NCBI GenBank assembly: GCA_002436415.1
Contig: DJMA01000003.1
Span: forward strand, 62,001 to 126,000
From: Bdellovibrionaceae bacterium UBA6502
Lineage (GTDB): Bacteria > Bdellovibrionota > Bdellovibrionia > Bdellovibrionales > UBA840
DNA length: 64,000 nucleotides
Direction: 5' to 3'
A model generated the notes under the pieces. The model worked only from the letters and a program-made list of their open reading frames with translations, searched no databases and was not told where the DNA came from. The position numbers and the translations under genes were made by a program. Positions 27,113 through 37,220 of this stretch are shown here, in pieces (the first letter of the stretch is position 1; each line of letters begins with the position of its first letter).

Positions 27113-28435
27113 CTACTCTTTCGAATATTGATTTATGATTAGGGCCGCAGTTATGTCCCCCGTCACATTTAATACGGTTCTAGTCATATCTAATAAACGA
27201 TCAACACCTAAAATTAGAAAAATGCCACTACTTGGAATTCCAACTCCACTTAAGATACTAGCTAATATAGCCATCCCAACACCTGGAGTACCGGGTGCAC
27301 CGATCGATGATAAGGTTGCAGTACCGATCACTAAGAACATTTGACCAATACTCAATTCAACTTGAAAAACTTGTGCTAGAAAAATAGTGGCGACTCCCTG
27401 GTAAAGAGCTGTACCATCCATATTAATAGTAGTTCCCAGAGGAATTATAAACTGTGAAACACTTGGTTTTACATTTAGTTTTTTTTCTGCAGTCTCTATA
27501 CTCAAAGGCATTACAGAGGCGGAGCTTGACGTAGAAAAGGCAAGTAATTGTAATTCTTTGATGCTAGAAATAAATTTTAGAATAGGGACCTTGGTAAGTG
27601 TTTTTACTAAAATCAAATAGAAGAAAAAAAGTATTAGAAGACCTAGTAAAACACTAAGGATATAACCCGCAAGGCTATAGACGGCACCAATTCCTAGTTT
27701 TAAAAAAAGTTGGGCACTGAGGCCAAATACAGCAATCGGAGCTAATTTCATGGACCAGCCAATGATTACCATTGATAGTTTTTGAAAAGTATTGAGTAGG
27801 GAAACCAATGGTTTGGCTTCTTCATTCCTAAGGCTCATCAAAGCGATACCTAAAAATATGGCTAGGAGGACTACTTGTAGCATTTCGCCATCCGCAAGTA
27901 CCTGTACTAAGTTTTGGGGTAAGAGTTGTGAAACAATATTTTCGACTCCAAACTGCAAGCCAGGGTTTGTATTGTCTGAAACTTTGTCTAGTGTCAAAAT
28001 ACTTCTATCAATCCATTGGCCGGGCTTTAATAGCAGTGCAACAGAAAAGCCAATTAGGATAGAAACAATGGTACTACTCACAAAATAAATAGTGATTCTG
28101 CTACCCATAGTTTTTAATTTCTCGATGCTATCACTGCCGACGATTCCTAAAATGATTGAAGCAAAAACTAAGGGTATTACCACTAATTGGATTAAGCCTA
28201 GAAAAATTTGGCCCGGAAGAGCCAAATAATTTCCTATGTTAATAGAACTTTCTATTGAAATGATTTTGAAATCTGGCCCCAGTAGGAAGCCTGTTAGCAT
28301 TCCCAAAATCATAGACAGTACAATTTTAAGCCACAGTCTCTTTTGCACATAGAGATCTAAACTGCTCGTAAGTGATCTAATTTGGTCTGCGCTGCTTCTA
28401 GCAAAGTGAAATGGAGAAATATTGTTTAGTTTCAT
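27113..28435 (-). CDS. Dicarboxylate/amino-acid:cation symporter (DAACS family)
   Basis: A GltP/DctA-type symporter driving uptake of glutamate, aspartate or C4-dicarboxylates with Na+ or H+. It shows the re-entrant loop serines (F-S-T-S-S-S-A-S-V), the N-M-D-G-T motif, and L-S-S-I-G-A-P-G-T-P-G-V-G and V-D-R-L-L-D-M-T-R-T in HP2/TM8. About eight membrane helices. The ATG at 28435 (441 aa) is chosen over upstream TTG codons; no clear RBS decides it. The sodium-linked NQR pump downstream suggests Na+ coupling. Confidence 0.9.
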   Translation of the reverse strand: MKLNNISPFHFARSSADQIRSLTSSLDLYVQKRLWLKIVLSMILGMLTGFLLGPDFKIISIESSINIGNYLALPGQIFLGLIQLVVIPLVFASIILGIVGSDSIEKLKTMGSRITIYFVSSTIVSILIGFSVALLLKPGQWIDRSILTLDKVSDNTNPGLQFGVENIVSQLLPQNLVQVLADGEMLQVVLLAIFLGIALMSLRNEEAKPLVSLLNTFQKLSMVIIGWSMKLAPIAVFGLSAQLFLKLGIGAVYSLAGYILSVLLGLLILFFFYLILVKTLTKVPILKFISSIKELQLLAFSTSSSASVMPLSIETAEKKLNVKPSVSQFIIPLGTTINMDGTALYQGVATIFLAQVFQVELSIGQMFLVIGTATLSSIGAPGTPGVGMAILASILSGVGIPSSGIFLILGVDRLLDMTRTVLNVTGDITAALIINQYSKE

Positions 28436-28566
28436 ATTATAGAGTTTTACTTGATAATTTAATTTCTTCAAGTTCAGCAAAATAATTTTTTACAAACTAG
28501 AAAGAATCCTATTTTTCATGCAGAGAAAATCAATTAGGATACTGTTTTCATACGAGGAGTAGAAAA

Positions 28567-29970
28567 TTGGATTTATTTTTAGACAACCTTTTACAATGGA
28601 CAGGGCAGTTAGCCGGCATGATTTGGTGGCCACTTAATATTGTACTTTTGTTTTCTGTTTCAATATTGATGACTGTGATGACCAGTGGAATCCAGTTTCG
28701 TAAACTTTTTTTGGGATTTAAATTAATTTTTGCGGGTAGAACCAAAAAAGACTCCGGAGAAATAACTCCTTTTCAGGCGCTAATGACAGGCCTGGCTGGA
28801 ACCGTCGGAAATGGAAACATTGCTGGGGTAGCTACTGCAATCGCGGCAGGTGGACCTGGGGCTGTTTTTTGGATGTGGATTAGTGCTCTTTTGGGAATGG
28901 CTACGAAGTATTCAGAAGCTTTGTTGGGTAGGTTGTATAGGCAAAAAGCTGATGCTGAGTATTTTGGTGGACCTATGTATTATATTTCTGCCCTAAAAGG
29001 AAAACTTCCTGCTGCTGGATTTTTTGCTGCTTGGTATGCTTTTGCAATCATGTTGGTTGGAAGTATTGGTAGTGGAAATATGGCACAATCCAATTCCATC
29101 GCCCTTGCTTTGAGTAGTCAGTTTTCAGTACCACCCATTTTGACGGCCTTGATTTTATTGGCATTGATCGCTTTCATTTTATTTGGCGGTATCAAACGCA
29201 TTGCCAATGTATCTGAAAAAATGGTTCCATTGATGATTTTAGCTTATGTCTCTGCGGCTTTACTTGCGGTGATTTTTAATGCGGATAAGATCCCAGCTAT
29301 TTTTAGTCTAATCATTGAATCAGCCTTGAGTGGTGAAGCAGCCCTTGGTGGAGTAGCTGGACATACTGTAAAACAAGCTATGCAGTTGGGAGTTTCAAGA
29401 GGGGTTCTTTCCAATGAGTCAGGATTAGGGAGCGTTGCCATTCCCGCAGCAGCGGCTCAAGGGAAAGAAGCGGTTCCACAAGCATTGATCGCAATGATGG
29501 GAAGTTTCATTGATACCATCATCGTTTGCAGTATGACGGGCTTTATCATCTTAAGTTCAGGGGTTTATGGTAATCCTGATGTGGCAAGTGTTGCTATCAC
29601 AAAAACCGCTTTTGAGTGGGGTTTAGGCTCTGAGATAGGGGCATATTTAGTTAGTATTTGTAGTATCATTTTTGGTTTCTCAACCATTCTTGCCTATGCT
29701 TATTTTTCAGAGCAAGGTTTTCACTATTTGTTTCCTAAAGGAAATGTTTTAAAACTTCGAATCATCATCATACTGGCTGCAGGAGCCGGAGCTTTGTTAC
29801 AAGGGGATTACCTAGGGATCGTTTGGAATACAAGTGATATTGCCAATGGTTTAATGGTATTTCCAAATTTAGTTGCTCTTTTGTTTTTAGTGAAAGTGGT
29901 ACGTAAGGAAACAAAATCCTATTTTACAAAATTAGACTCCGGAGAGTTGAAAGACTATTTTGGGGAATGA
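28567..29970 (+). CDS. Sodium:alanine/glycine symporter (AGCS family)
   Basis: A 467-aa transporter with about eleven membrane segments. The core G-L-A-G-T-V-G-N-G-N-I-A-G-V-A-T-A-I-A-A-G-G-P-G-A-V-F-W and G-V-L-S-N-E-S-G-L-G are the AGCS signatures. It takes up small neutral amino acids with Na+. The TTG start at 28567 has GAGGAG 7 bases upstream. It diverges from the dicarboxylate symporter and is followed by a hairpin terminator. Protein-derived amino acids from the local proteases would be plausible substrates. Confidence 0.93.
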   Translation: MDLFLDNLLQWTGQLAGMIWWPLNIVLLFSVSILMTVMTSGIQFRKLFLGFKLIFAGRTKKDSGEITPFQALMTGLAGTVGNGNIAGVATAIAAGGPGAVFWMWISALLGMATKYSEALLGRLYRQKADAEYFGGPMYYISALKGKLPAAGFFAAWYAFAIMLVGSIGSGNMAQSNSIALALSSQFSVPPILTALILLALIAFILFGGIKRIANVSEKMVPLMILAYVSAALLAVIFNADKIPAIFSLIIESALSGEAALGGVAGHTVKQAMQLGVSRGVLSNESGLGSVAIPAAAAQGKEAVPQALIAMMGSFIDTIIVCSMTGFIILSSGVYGNPDVASVAITKTAFEWGLGSEIGAYLVSICSIIFGFSTILAYAYFSEQGFHYLFPKGNVLKLRIIIILAAGAGALLQGDYLGIVWNTSDIANGLMVFPNLVALLFLVKVVRKETKSYFTKLDSGELKDYFGE

Positions 29971-30060
29971 TTTTTTCTCTAAGTTTAAAAAAGTCTTATT
30001 GAAAAATATTGAGACTGTTCAGGACTCTACTCTTTTCTTAGACATTCAGAGTATGTGTGT

Positions 30061-30090
30061 GAGATTCTCTGCATAAAGAGAATCTCTTTC
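30061..30090 (+). terminator. Terminator-like hairpin after the AGCS gene
   Basis: A 10-bp perfect stem, GAGATTCTCT (30061-30070) with AGAGAATCTC (30077-30086), loop GCATAA, followed by TTTC. The T-run is short, so termination may be partial. Confidence 0.6.
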
Positions 30091-30219
30091 TAAAATTCTA
30101 AAATAATAGAATTATAAAAAATTCTTAAGACCATGGTCTAGTTCCCTCGACTTTGTTTAACCGAAAGTCGTGTTTCAGACGTCTATTTGTCTGACATTCT
30201 AATCCTAGGAGGGGGAACT

Positions 30220-32061
30220 TTGACTGCAAGAAACATGAAAAAACGAATTTTAAGTGTTTGCTGGATCTTTTTAGCGGCCTGTAACTCGGAGAATTTAACT
30301 CCAGTACTAAATCAAACAGAAGATATTGCTAATAAAAACTATATTGTCGTATTTAATAAAGCTGCGGTTGTCAGCGCACAAGCGGCAAGTAGCGCAAATC
30401 TTAGCGCGTCAGCTGTTGTAAAAACAATGGCAGAAAATGTGGGCGCAGAATACGGAGTTGAATCCGAAAAGAGCTTTGCCGGAGCTGTTTCTGCCGCAGT
30501 CTATTCCCTGAATTCAAAACAAATTGAAGAGATGAAAGTAGATCAACGAATTGCTTATATAGAAGAAGACATTCGTATGAGTACGGTGGGAGTTCAAGAG
30601 AATCCAGAATGGGGCTTGGACCGAATCGATCAGGAAAGTTCAAATCTAGATGATCGCTATGAGTATCCAAAATCGAAGCGCCAAGTCTATGCTTACGTGG
30701 TGGATACTGGAGTTCGAATCAGTCATGAAGAATTTGAGGGTCGCGCCGAACATGGAATCGATACAGTTAGCAATGACGAGGATGCAACGGACTGTAATGG
30801 CCACGGAACTCATGTGGCGGGAAGCATTGGGGGTAAGACCTATGGTGTTTCAAAAGACGTTAAAATTGTTGGTGTGCGAGTTCTCGACTGTGGAGGAAGC
30901 GGAAGTGTTTCTAACATTGTCGAGGCAATCAATTGGGTTATCGAAAATCGTAAGGACCCTGCAGTTGTGAATATGAGTCTGGGAGGTGGGACTTCTAAGA
31001 CTTTAGACAATGCCATCGAAGCATTGGTCAGAAGTGGTGTTACTGCGGTGGTCGCTGCTGGTAATGATGATAAAAATGCCTGTAACTATTCACCAGCAAG
31101 AGTCTCCGATGCAATTACTGTTGGTAGTATTCAAAAAGGAGATCGTCGATCAAGCTTTTCCAATTACGGTGATTGCGTCGACATTTTTGCTCCAGGAAGT
31201 AGAATCAAGTCCTCTTGGTATCAAAACGATAGTCAAACAAAAACAATTAGCGGTACATCAATGGCTACGCCTCATGTAGCTGGTGTTGCTGCATTGGTAT
31301 TGGGGAGTGATGAAGAGGTTTCTAGGCCTGATCAAGTAAAGTCAGTAATACTACAAAACGCAAGCGCAGGTAAACTGAGTGATCCAGGAAGTGGGTCCCC
31401 TGATTTGCTTTTAAGCACGGTCTTTATTGATAAAAGTGATGATAGCAGCCCTGGTGAAGAGCCTGTGGAACCGAAGCCAGAACCTGAGAATAAAGCACCT
31501 GTTGTGGATGCGGAAATTGTTGTAGACGGTTTAAGTGTGTCGGTTAAAAGCTCAAGTAGTGATGAAGATGGTCAAGTGATTGGTGTTGTCATTGATTACG
31601 GCGATGGCACTGTAGTTGAAGCTTACGAAGGCGTTCACAATTATGCTGCCGCAGGATCTTATGTCATTGAAGTTGTTGCCATAGATGACAAAGGGGCAAT
31701 GTCTAAAGTTCAAAAAACGGTGGAGATAAGACAACCAGTTAGTGAGAGACCGGCTCCTTGTGATAATTGCGAGATCTACGAGGGGAACTTATCTGGAAGT
31801 GGAGATTTTACTTATATGCCAGATGGGTCTTACTACTATTTGAGGCGTTCAAAGACCCAAAGAATATATTTACAAGGACCTAGTGACGCAAACTTTGACC
31901 TGTATTTGTACCGATGGAACGGTAGAGAGTTTAAGTTATACAAAAAGTCGACAGGAGCGAATGCTGATGAGAAAATCTCTCGTTACAGTAGTCGAGGATA
32001 CTACCTACTCAAAGTAGTCGCAGTAAGTGGTGAGGGAGATTTTAAGGTCTATATTAAGTGA
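30220..32061 (+). CDS. S8 subtilase lipoprotein with PKD and PPC-like C-terminal domains
   Basis: A 613-aa secreted protease. The TTG at 30220 has AGGAGG 7 bases upstream; the signal ends W-I-F-L-A-A-C (lipobox), so it is lipid-anchored. Next is an I9-type inhibitor propeptide (about 30-120, with YIVVFNKAA and YIEEDIRMST). The catalytic domain has D162, H195 (C-N-G-H-G-T-H-V-A-G) and S347 (G-T-S-M-A-T-P). After it come an acidic linker, a PKD domain (ending YGDGTV..Y..HNYAAAGSY) and a PPC-type domain (SGSGDFTYMPDGSYYYLRRS). It resembles proteinase K/aqualysin-type enzymes that digest extracellular protein. Confidence 0.93.
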   Translation: MTARNMKKRILSVCWIFLAACNSENLTPVLNQTEDIANKNYIVVFNKAAVVSAQAASSANLSASAVVKTMAENVGAEYGVESEKSFAGAVSAAVYSLNSKQIEEMKVDQRIAYIEEDIRMSTVGVQENPEWGLDRIDQESSNLDDRYEYPKSKRQVYAYVVDTGVRISHEEFEGRAEHGIDTVSNDEDATDCNGHGTHVAGSIGGKTYGVSKDVKIVGVRVLDCGGSGSVSNIVEAINWVIENRKDPAVVNMSLGGGTSKTLDNAIEALVRSGVTAVVAAGNDDKNACNYSPARVSDAITVGSIQKGDRRSSFSNYGDCVDIFAPGSRIKSSWYQNDSQTKTISGTSMATPHVAGVAALVLGSDEEVSRPDQVKSVILQNASAGKLSDPGSGSPDLLLSTVFIDKSDDSSPGEEPVEPKPEPENKAPVVDAEIVVDGLSVSVKSSSSDEDGQVIGVVIDYGDGTVVEAYEGVHNYAAAGSYVIEVVAIDDKGAMSKVQKTVEIRQPVSERPAPCDNCEIYEGNLSGSGDFTYMPDGSYYYLRRSKTQRIYLQGPSDANFDLYLYRWNGREFKLYKKSTGANADEKISRYSSRGYYLLKVVAVSGEGDFKVYIK

Positions 32062-32134
32062 TAACTATTCAGTTAGACTTAAACTCAAAAGTTAATAAAA
32101 TGCTTTAAATTTGCAGTTTAGTTTTTTTGAAAGA

Positions 32135-32168
32135 GGCCGGGTTGAGAAGGAAGTTCTTGAACCTGGCC
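32135..32168 (+). terminator. GC-rich hairpin after the subtilase gene
   Basis: GGCCGGGTT (32135-32143) pairs with AACCTGGCC (32160-32168), one G-U pair, 16-base loop. Only a broken T-run follows, so it is either a weak terminator or part of the leader of the next operon. Confidence 0.4.
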
Positions 32169-32208
32169 GTATAAATTTTTAATATTTATACTTTCTGGAG
32201 GAAAAACA

Positions 32209-33645
32209 ATGACTAGAAGAGATCTTTTGAAATGTTTGGGCTATTCCGGACTTAGCTTGTCTTTACCCATAAATCTAATTGCCGCTAAAAAAATAGATGA
32301 ACACCTACAAATTGCGGAAATCATTCAAAAGAAATTTAAAGGCAAAGAAATAAGTATTTTGTATCCGAAGGGAAGCCTAGCCAATTTACTACCAATCAGG
32401 GATGAGTTAAAAAGGCTTACAGGAGTTAGTCTTAAATTTGTTGAAGGCTCTCTAGATTCCATCTCCTCTGAAATTTTATTAAAAGACAAATTAAACAAGG
32501 ATCAAGACAATATTGATATAGGAATAACATCAACTTTTGGTATTCCTGATTTAGTTGAGGCTAAGGCGATTGTTGATTTATCAAACTACCTAAAACAATA
32601 TGAACCCAAAGAATTGAGCGCGAATCAAAAATACAAATTAGGTGACTATTACCAAGGAAATTTCTACGGCTACCAAGCTGATGGTGATACTTACATTTTA
32701 TTTTTGAACAAAGAGTTTTTAACGGATCCTAAGGCCCAAGAGAATTACCAAAAAAAATATGGTATCAAGCTTGAAGCTCCAAAGACATGGCAGGAGCTTG
32801 ATAGACAAATTCAGTTTTTCCACTCTCCAGCTAAAAATAAATTTGGAGGAAGTCTATATCGAAACTCAAACTACAGCATTTGGGAATATTGGATGAGGCT
32901 ACATTCAAAAGCAATGCTACCTTTTGACGATAACTTCCAACCACAAATCACAAATAAGAAAGCCATTCAAGCTCTAGACGAGCTTGTTAAAGTGACAAAG
33001 TATCTTGAAAAGGATGTTTACAAAAATGGACTTTTTGAAAACTTTAAGTCCTTCGCCGAAGGAAATAAATATTGCAATTTAGGCTGGGGAGGAACCCAAA
33101 AGTACTTAAATTCTGCTAAGTCTAAAATTAAAGGTAAATTAATTTATAGTTTGCCTCCAGGAGGCCAACATTCTTCAAAGCAATTTCAAATGCCGTATTT
33201 TAACTGGGGTTGGAACTATGTGGTTTGTGCTAAGTCCAAAAATGTCGAACTGGCTTATTTAGTGAGTCTTTTTGCGACAAGTGCAGAGATCTCCAAACGT
33301 GCCGTGCGTGAGGCGGATGGATACTTTGATCCTTATTTAGAAACTCACTATCAAGATCCAAAAATTATCGATATTTATAGTAAAGACTTTTTGCAAACTC
33401 ACAAAGAAGCAATGGAAAAAAGTATTCCCGATTTATATGTACGAGGGCAAGGATCATACTATTCCATTTTAAAAGACGGAATCGATGGAGCATTAAAAGA
33501 GTCATTACCAAGTGAACTAGTTTTAGCAAATGTAGAAAAAAGGTGGGAGTCGTTAACGGAAAACTTTGGTAGAGAAAATCAGAAAAAGCAATGGGCATTT
33601 TTAAAGAAGAATTATCCAAAGAAATTCTTAGAGGTTATTAAATGA
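32209..33645 (+). CDS. Tat-exported solute-binding protein (family 1), sensor partner
   Basis: A 478-aa periplasmic binding protein of the sugar/oligosaccharide type. The N-terminus T-R-R-D-L-L-K with a hydrophobic stretch is a Tat signal. The fold is shown by FGIPDLVEAKAIVDLSNYL, YQADGDTYILFLNKE and F-N-W-G-W-N-Y-V. No permease or ATPase gene is present; instead the stop overlaps the start of a membrane sensor kinase by 4 bases (ATGA). I infer that it delivers a ligand signal to that kinase rather than to a transporter. GGAGG lies before the ATG. Confidence 0.85.
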   Translation: MTRRDLLKCLGYSGLSLSLPINLIAAKKIDEHLQIAEIIQKKFKGKEISILYPKGSLANLLPIRDELKRLTGVSLKFVEGSLDSISSEILLKDKLNKDQDNIDIGITSTFGIPDLVEAKAIVDLSNYLKQYEPKELSANQKYKLGDYYQGNFYGYQADGDTYILFLNKEFLTDPKAQENYQKKYGIKLEAPKTWQELDRQIQFFHSPAKNKFGGSLYRNSNYSIWEYWMRLHSKAMLPFDDNFQPQITNKKAIQALDELVKVTKYLEKDVYKNGLFENFKSFAEGNKYCNLGWGGTQKYLNSAKSKIKGKLIYSLPPGGQHSSKQFQMPYFNWGWNYVVCAKSKNVELAYLVSLFATSAEISKRAVREADGYFDPYLETHYQDPKIIDIYSKDFLQTHKEAMEKSIPDLYVRGQGSYYSILKDGIDGALKESLPSELVLANVEKRWESLTENFGRENQKKQWAFLKKNYPKKFLEVIK

Positions 33646-35546
33646 TAAACCTCCTTAAAGTCCTTCCCATTTTTTTGGGTGCAGTTTTCGTTGCTATTTC
33701 TTATCGAGAAATTGAATTACAAAAGTATCTTGATATTAAAAAACAGGCTTTTTTATCTTATAACTCTCAAAGAGTATTGGTCTTGCAGAAAAAGTTAGAT
33801 CAAAAAAAGAGTAATTTAAATTCGATACAGGCCTTCTTCCAGTCATCCACAGAAGTCTCCGAAAAAGACTTTCATGACTTTATTGGTATAGCACTGAAAA
33901 GCTCACCAGCTCATCAAGTTTGCTGGACGGATTTAAAGTCGACACAAAAATTCATTGTAAACAGTAATTATAAGGACTTTTGTGAAAACTTAAATATTTT
34001 AAGTCGTACCGATCTTTACACAAAAAACTCTAAGCATTGGGTTATGTTATCAAGCCTCACCAAAGGGCGAGATGGAAAAAACCTTGGGGTCGTGTTTTAT
34101 TATTTTCCAATTGAAGAACTATTTATCAATGAAATTCTTCCATTTTTTAGAATCGATGAAAAAATTGTAGTTATAGATACAAGCATCACCAAGGCTGAAA
34201 CCGTATACAAATCTTCAGAAGAGGAATTTGATGAACCTGAACAGAGCTTTTTAAAAGAGGTTTTTTCTTTCGATTCGTTTAAGTTGATTTATGAATCAAG
34301 TATTCCCAAATCTAATTGGAAAGAACTCAGTGTTTCTCGAATCAATGTGATTAGTGGACTACTTGGAGCATTGCTTTTTTTAATTGGTATTGTGATTCAA
34401 ATATTACAAAGACTTAACCGTAGAATTAAAAAGGAAGTTGCTGCTAAAACATTGGATTTACAAAAGTCCAACGAGAAGCTTGAACTTACGGTAGAAGGTG
34501 CTGGGGTAGGGATTTGGCAGCGTCCGAATTGTGATGAAGATACAATGCTATGGAGCCAACGTTTTCAGGATCTACTTGGAGTGAAAAAATATGCAGAAAA
34601 GCGCTCTTATCAAGAATTTATTGATAGATGTCACTCTGAAGATCGAGAGAATCTTTTAGAAAAAATTGAACAGGCTAGAGAAACAGGAGGCTCTTTTGAA
34701 TTAGAATGTCGATTTATGAAAGATGATGGTGATTACCACTGGTTTTATTGTACAGGTAAACACTCACAAAAAACAAAAGGCAAGCAATCACTAGTTGGTG
34801 GAATACAGGATATTAACAGTCGCGTACTTTTTGAAATTGAATTAAAAGCTTCTAATGAAGAGTTAGATCAGTTTGCTTATATTGCTTCTCATGATTTAAG
34901 GGAGCCCCTAAGAGGGATGAGAAACTTTTCTCAATTTTTGGTGGAGGATTATTCAGATCGATTGGACGAAGAAGGAATATCTTATTTAAATACTATTCAG
35001 AAATTGGCAGGCCGATTAGAAAAATACCTTGATTCCCTACTGTTTTTTTCAAGATTAGGAAGGCAAAGTAATTCCTATTCTGAAGTGGATTTAAAACAAT
35101 TACTTCTTGAAATTGCCGAGACCTATACGTCTACTTCAAATAATCAGATTCAAGTAGAATTAGAAGGTGAATTTACGAAGATCTATTGTGACCCGGTTAA
35201 ACTACAAATCATCGTTGGTAATCTAATTCAAAATGCAATTCGCTATAATTTAAATGAAGTAAAATTGATTCGTTTAAAATATCAAAGTTTGCCTGGAAAC
35301 TACCATCAGTTTGAGCTTGCAGATAACGGAATCGGAATTGAAGAAGAGCATTTTGAAAGAATCTTTACCATTTTTAAACGTTTACATCCAAGAGATGAAT
35401 TCGAAGGTGGCTCAGGGGTAGGCTTGACATTGGTTAAAAAAGCGGTAGAAAAACATGGTGGAGAGATTAGAGTCAAAGAATCTGTTCTGGGTAAAGGAAC
35501 AGTGATTTACTTTACCATTAAGGGGCAAAAAGATGAAACCAATTGA
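33642..35546 (+). CDS. Membrane sensor histidine kinase with PAS domain
   Basis: A 634-aa kinase: N-terminal membrane helix (about 5-22), a periplasmic sensing region (about 30-230), a second helix (about 236-255), then a coiled coil and PAS/PAC (about 280-400). The phospho-acceptor is H417 (A-S-H-D-L-R-E-P-L), and the ATPase has N-A-I, D-N-G-I-G and G-S-G-V-G-L boxes. The HisKA is of the phytochrome-like kind, which usually phosphorylates Rcp1-type receivers; one lies next (14-base overlap). The binding protein upstream is the likely input. Confidence 0.9.
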   Translation: MINLLKVLPIFLGAVFVAISYREIELQKYLDIKKQAFLSYNSQRVLVLQKKLDQKKSNLNSIQAFFQSSTEVSEKDFHDFIGIALKSSPAHQVCWTDLKSTQKFIVNSNYKDFCENLNILSRTDLYTKNSKHWVMLSSLTKGRDGKNLGVVFYYFPIEELFINEILPFFRIDEKIVVIDTSITKAETVYKSSEEEFDEPEQSFLKEVFSFDSFKLIYESSIPKSNWKELSVSRINVISGLLGALLFLIGIVIQILQRLNRRIKKEVAAKTLDLQKSNEKLELTVEGAGVGIWQRPNCDEDTMLWSQRFQDLLGVKKYAEKRSYQEFIDRCHSEDRENLLEKIEQARETGGSFELECRFMKDDGDYHWFYCTGKHSQKTKGKQSLVGGIQDINSRVLFEIELKASNEELDQFAYIASHDLREPLRGMRNFSQFLVEDYSDRLDEEGISYLNTIQKLAGRLEKYLDSLLFFSRLGRQSNSYSEVDLKQLLLEIAETYTSTSNNQIQVELEGEFTKIYCDPVKLQIIVGNLIQNAIRYNLNEVKLIRLKYQSLPGNYHQFELADNGIGIEEEHFERIFTIFKRLHPRDEFEGGSGVGLTLVKKAVEKHGGEIRVKESVLGKGTVIYFTIKGQKDETN

Positions 35547-35994
35547 TTATACAAACATACTACTTGTTGAAGATAGCGATGAAGATTTTATTACTGTTCA
35601 AAGAGCATTTAAAAAAGCGGGTGCAAAAAACAATTTGTTTCGACTGAAAACCGGGGATTTGGCTGTAAAGTATTTGTTAAGAAAAGACGAATACAGTGAT
35701 TTAACCGATGAGCTGCCAGGTGTAATTCTCCTAGACTTAAATCTACCTGGATTAGATGGTAGGGAAGTTTTACGAATTATTAAAACCGAAGAGAGCCTAA
35801 AAAGAATCCCAGTAATTGTACTGACTACCTCAGGGGACCAAATGGATATTGATGCTTGTTATGAAATTGGTGCAAATAGCTATATACAAAAGCCTGTAGA
35901 GTTCACTGGTTTTGTTTCTGCCTTATCAATGCTAACCGATTACTGGTTTGAAATTAGTGTCTTGCCTAAAACCGAAAGTCCAGGTCGGAGTTAA
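35533..35994 (+). CDS. Rcp1-type single-domain response regulator
   Basis: A 153-aa receiver without output domain. Acid pocket D-S-D-E-D, phospho-acceptor D68 (L-L-D-L-N-L-P-G), T in T-T-S and K in K-P-V. The long insert at GAKNNLFRLKTGDLAVKYLL and the end Y-W-F-E-I-S-V-L-P are typical of cyanobacterial-type Rcp1 partners of phytochrome kinases. It overlaps the kinase gene and is its likely target. Confidence 0.9.
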   Translation: MKPIDYTNILLVEDSDEDFITVQRAFKKAGAKNNLFRLKTGDLAVKYLLRKDEYSDLTDELPGVILLDLNLPGLDGREVLRIIKTEESLKRIPVIVLTTSGDQMDIDACYEIGANSYIQKPVEFTGFVSALSMLTDYWFEISVLPKTESPGRS

Positions 35995-36068
35995 TTCCAA
36001 GTTAAAAATTAAAATTTCTAGCTACAAACCCGATTAGAAAAACGTAAATAAATTGGGATTAGGTTTGT

Positions 36069-37220
36069 ATGCTAAGTACTTTAGACTCATTGAATGTTTT
36101 TTTGGTGGAAGACTCGCCGGAAGACGTTCTTTTTTTTAAAAGGACGTTAAAACACTTACGCGAAAAGCATCCAGAAATAAATTTTGAGTTTCAACACTCA
36201 AACTGTCTAAAAGATGCACTGGTTAAAGTTGCAAATACATCATTTGATATCATTTTCTTAGATCTATCGCTCCCTGATTCGCAAAAGTTTTTAGGGCTGG
36301 AAAAACTGAAAGAGCAGTTGGAGGACCATTTTCCGATTGTTGTTTTAACGGGAGATGAAAACGACTCTTTGGCGTTGGAGGCCCTAAATCGTGGGGCTCA
36401 GGATTATTTAAAAAAATCAGAAATGAATGCATATAACCTAAGTCGTTCTTTGATGTATTCGCTAGAAAGAAGTAAGGCCGCCAAAGAGTTGGAAGAGCTA
36501 CGAGTTCATCAGGCCAAAACTTTAAAAATGGCCACATTAGGGGAGATGTCAGGCAGTATAGCTCATGAGATCAATAATCCCTTGGCAATAATTTTAGGCT
36601 ATACAGATATATTATTGGCAGATATCGAAGAGGGTGTAGATAGTGATCGTTTGAAAAATTCGGTTGAAAAGATTGAGGAAACAACGGTACGAATCAGTAA
36701 AATCATCAAAAGCCTTAAATCTTATTCGAGAAGGTCTGAGCAAGACCCAATGTCACAAATTGCTTTTCCTGAGATTTTGGAAGATACACTCAATTTATGT
36801 ATAGAGCGCTTTAAGACCTCTAAAATTGAATTAAAGATTCAGCATATCGAACCAGCTCATTTACTATGTCGAGACATTCAAATTTCTCAAGTATTATTAA
36901 ATTTGTTAAATAATGCCCATGATGCGGTAAAGAAGAATGACAAAGCATGGGTTTCTATCGATTCTAGCATTGTCGATGATAAACTTAAGGTCTTAATTCA
37001 AGATAGCGGTAGTATCAAAGATGAAAGCGTTCGTCGAAAATTGTTCTCGCCATTTTTTACAACCAAACCAAAGGGTGAAGGGACTGGCTTGGGAATGAGC
37101 ATTTCAAAGAGCATTATTGAGAATCATGGTGGTAGTCTCATGCTACTTGATAATTCTAAAAATACTTGTTTTGAAATTTCAATCCCCATCGTGGCTGTAA
37201 GCAACGAAAAGAGTGCTTAA
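36069..37220 (+). CDS. Receiver-histidine kinase hybrid
   Basis: A 383-aa soluble protein: receiver (about 8-125) with D65 (F-L-D-L-S-L-P-D), a coiled coil, then HisKA with H166 (I-A-H-E-I-N-N-P-L) and a HATPase with D-S-G and G-E-G-T-G-L-G-M-S. Receiver-first kinases relay signals inside a phosphorelay; the input is probably the upstream kinase. The end touches the next gene. No membrane segment. Confidence 0.88.
   Translation: MLSTLDSLNVFLVEDSPEDVLFFKRTLKHLREKHPEINFEFQHSNCLKDALVKVANTSFDIIFLDLSLPDSQKFLGLEKLKEQLEDHFPIVVLTGDENDSLALEALNRGAQDYLKKSEMNAYNLSRSLMYSLERSKAAKELEELRVHQAKTLKMATLGEMSGSIAHEINNPLAIILGYTDILLADIEEGVDSDRLKNSVEKIEETTVRISKIIKSLKSYSRRSEQDPMSQIAFPEILEDTLNLCIERFKTSKIELKIQHIEPAHLLCRDIQISQVLLNLLNNAHDAVKKNDKAWVSIDSSIVDDKLKVLIQDSGSIKDESVRRKLFSPFFTTKPKGEGTGLGMSISKSIIENHGGSLMLLDNSKNTCFEISIPIVAVSNEKSA

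Noticed and set aside
32209..33645. ABC transporter subunit reading of the solute-binding protein
   Set aside because: No permease or ATPase gene is present in the operon; the immediate downstream gene is a sensor kinase.
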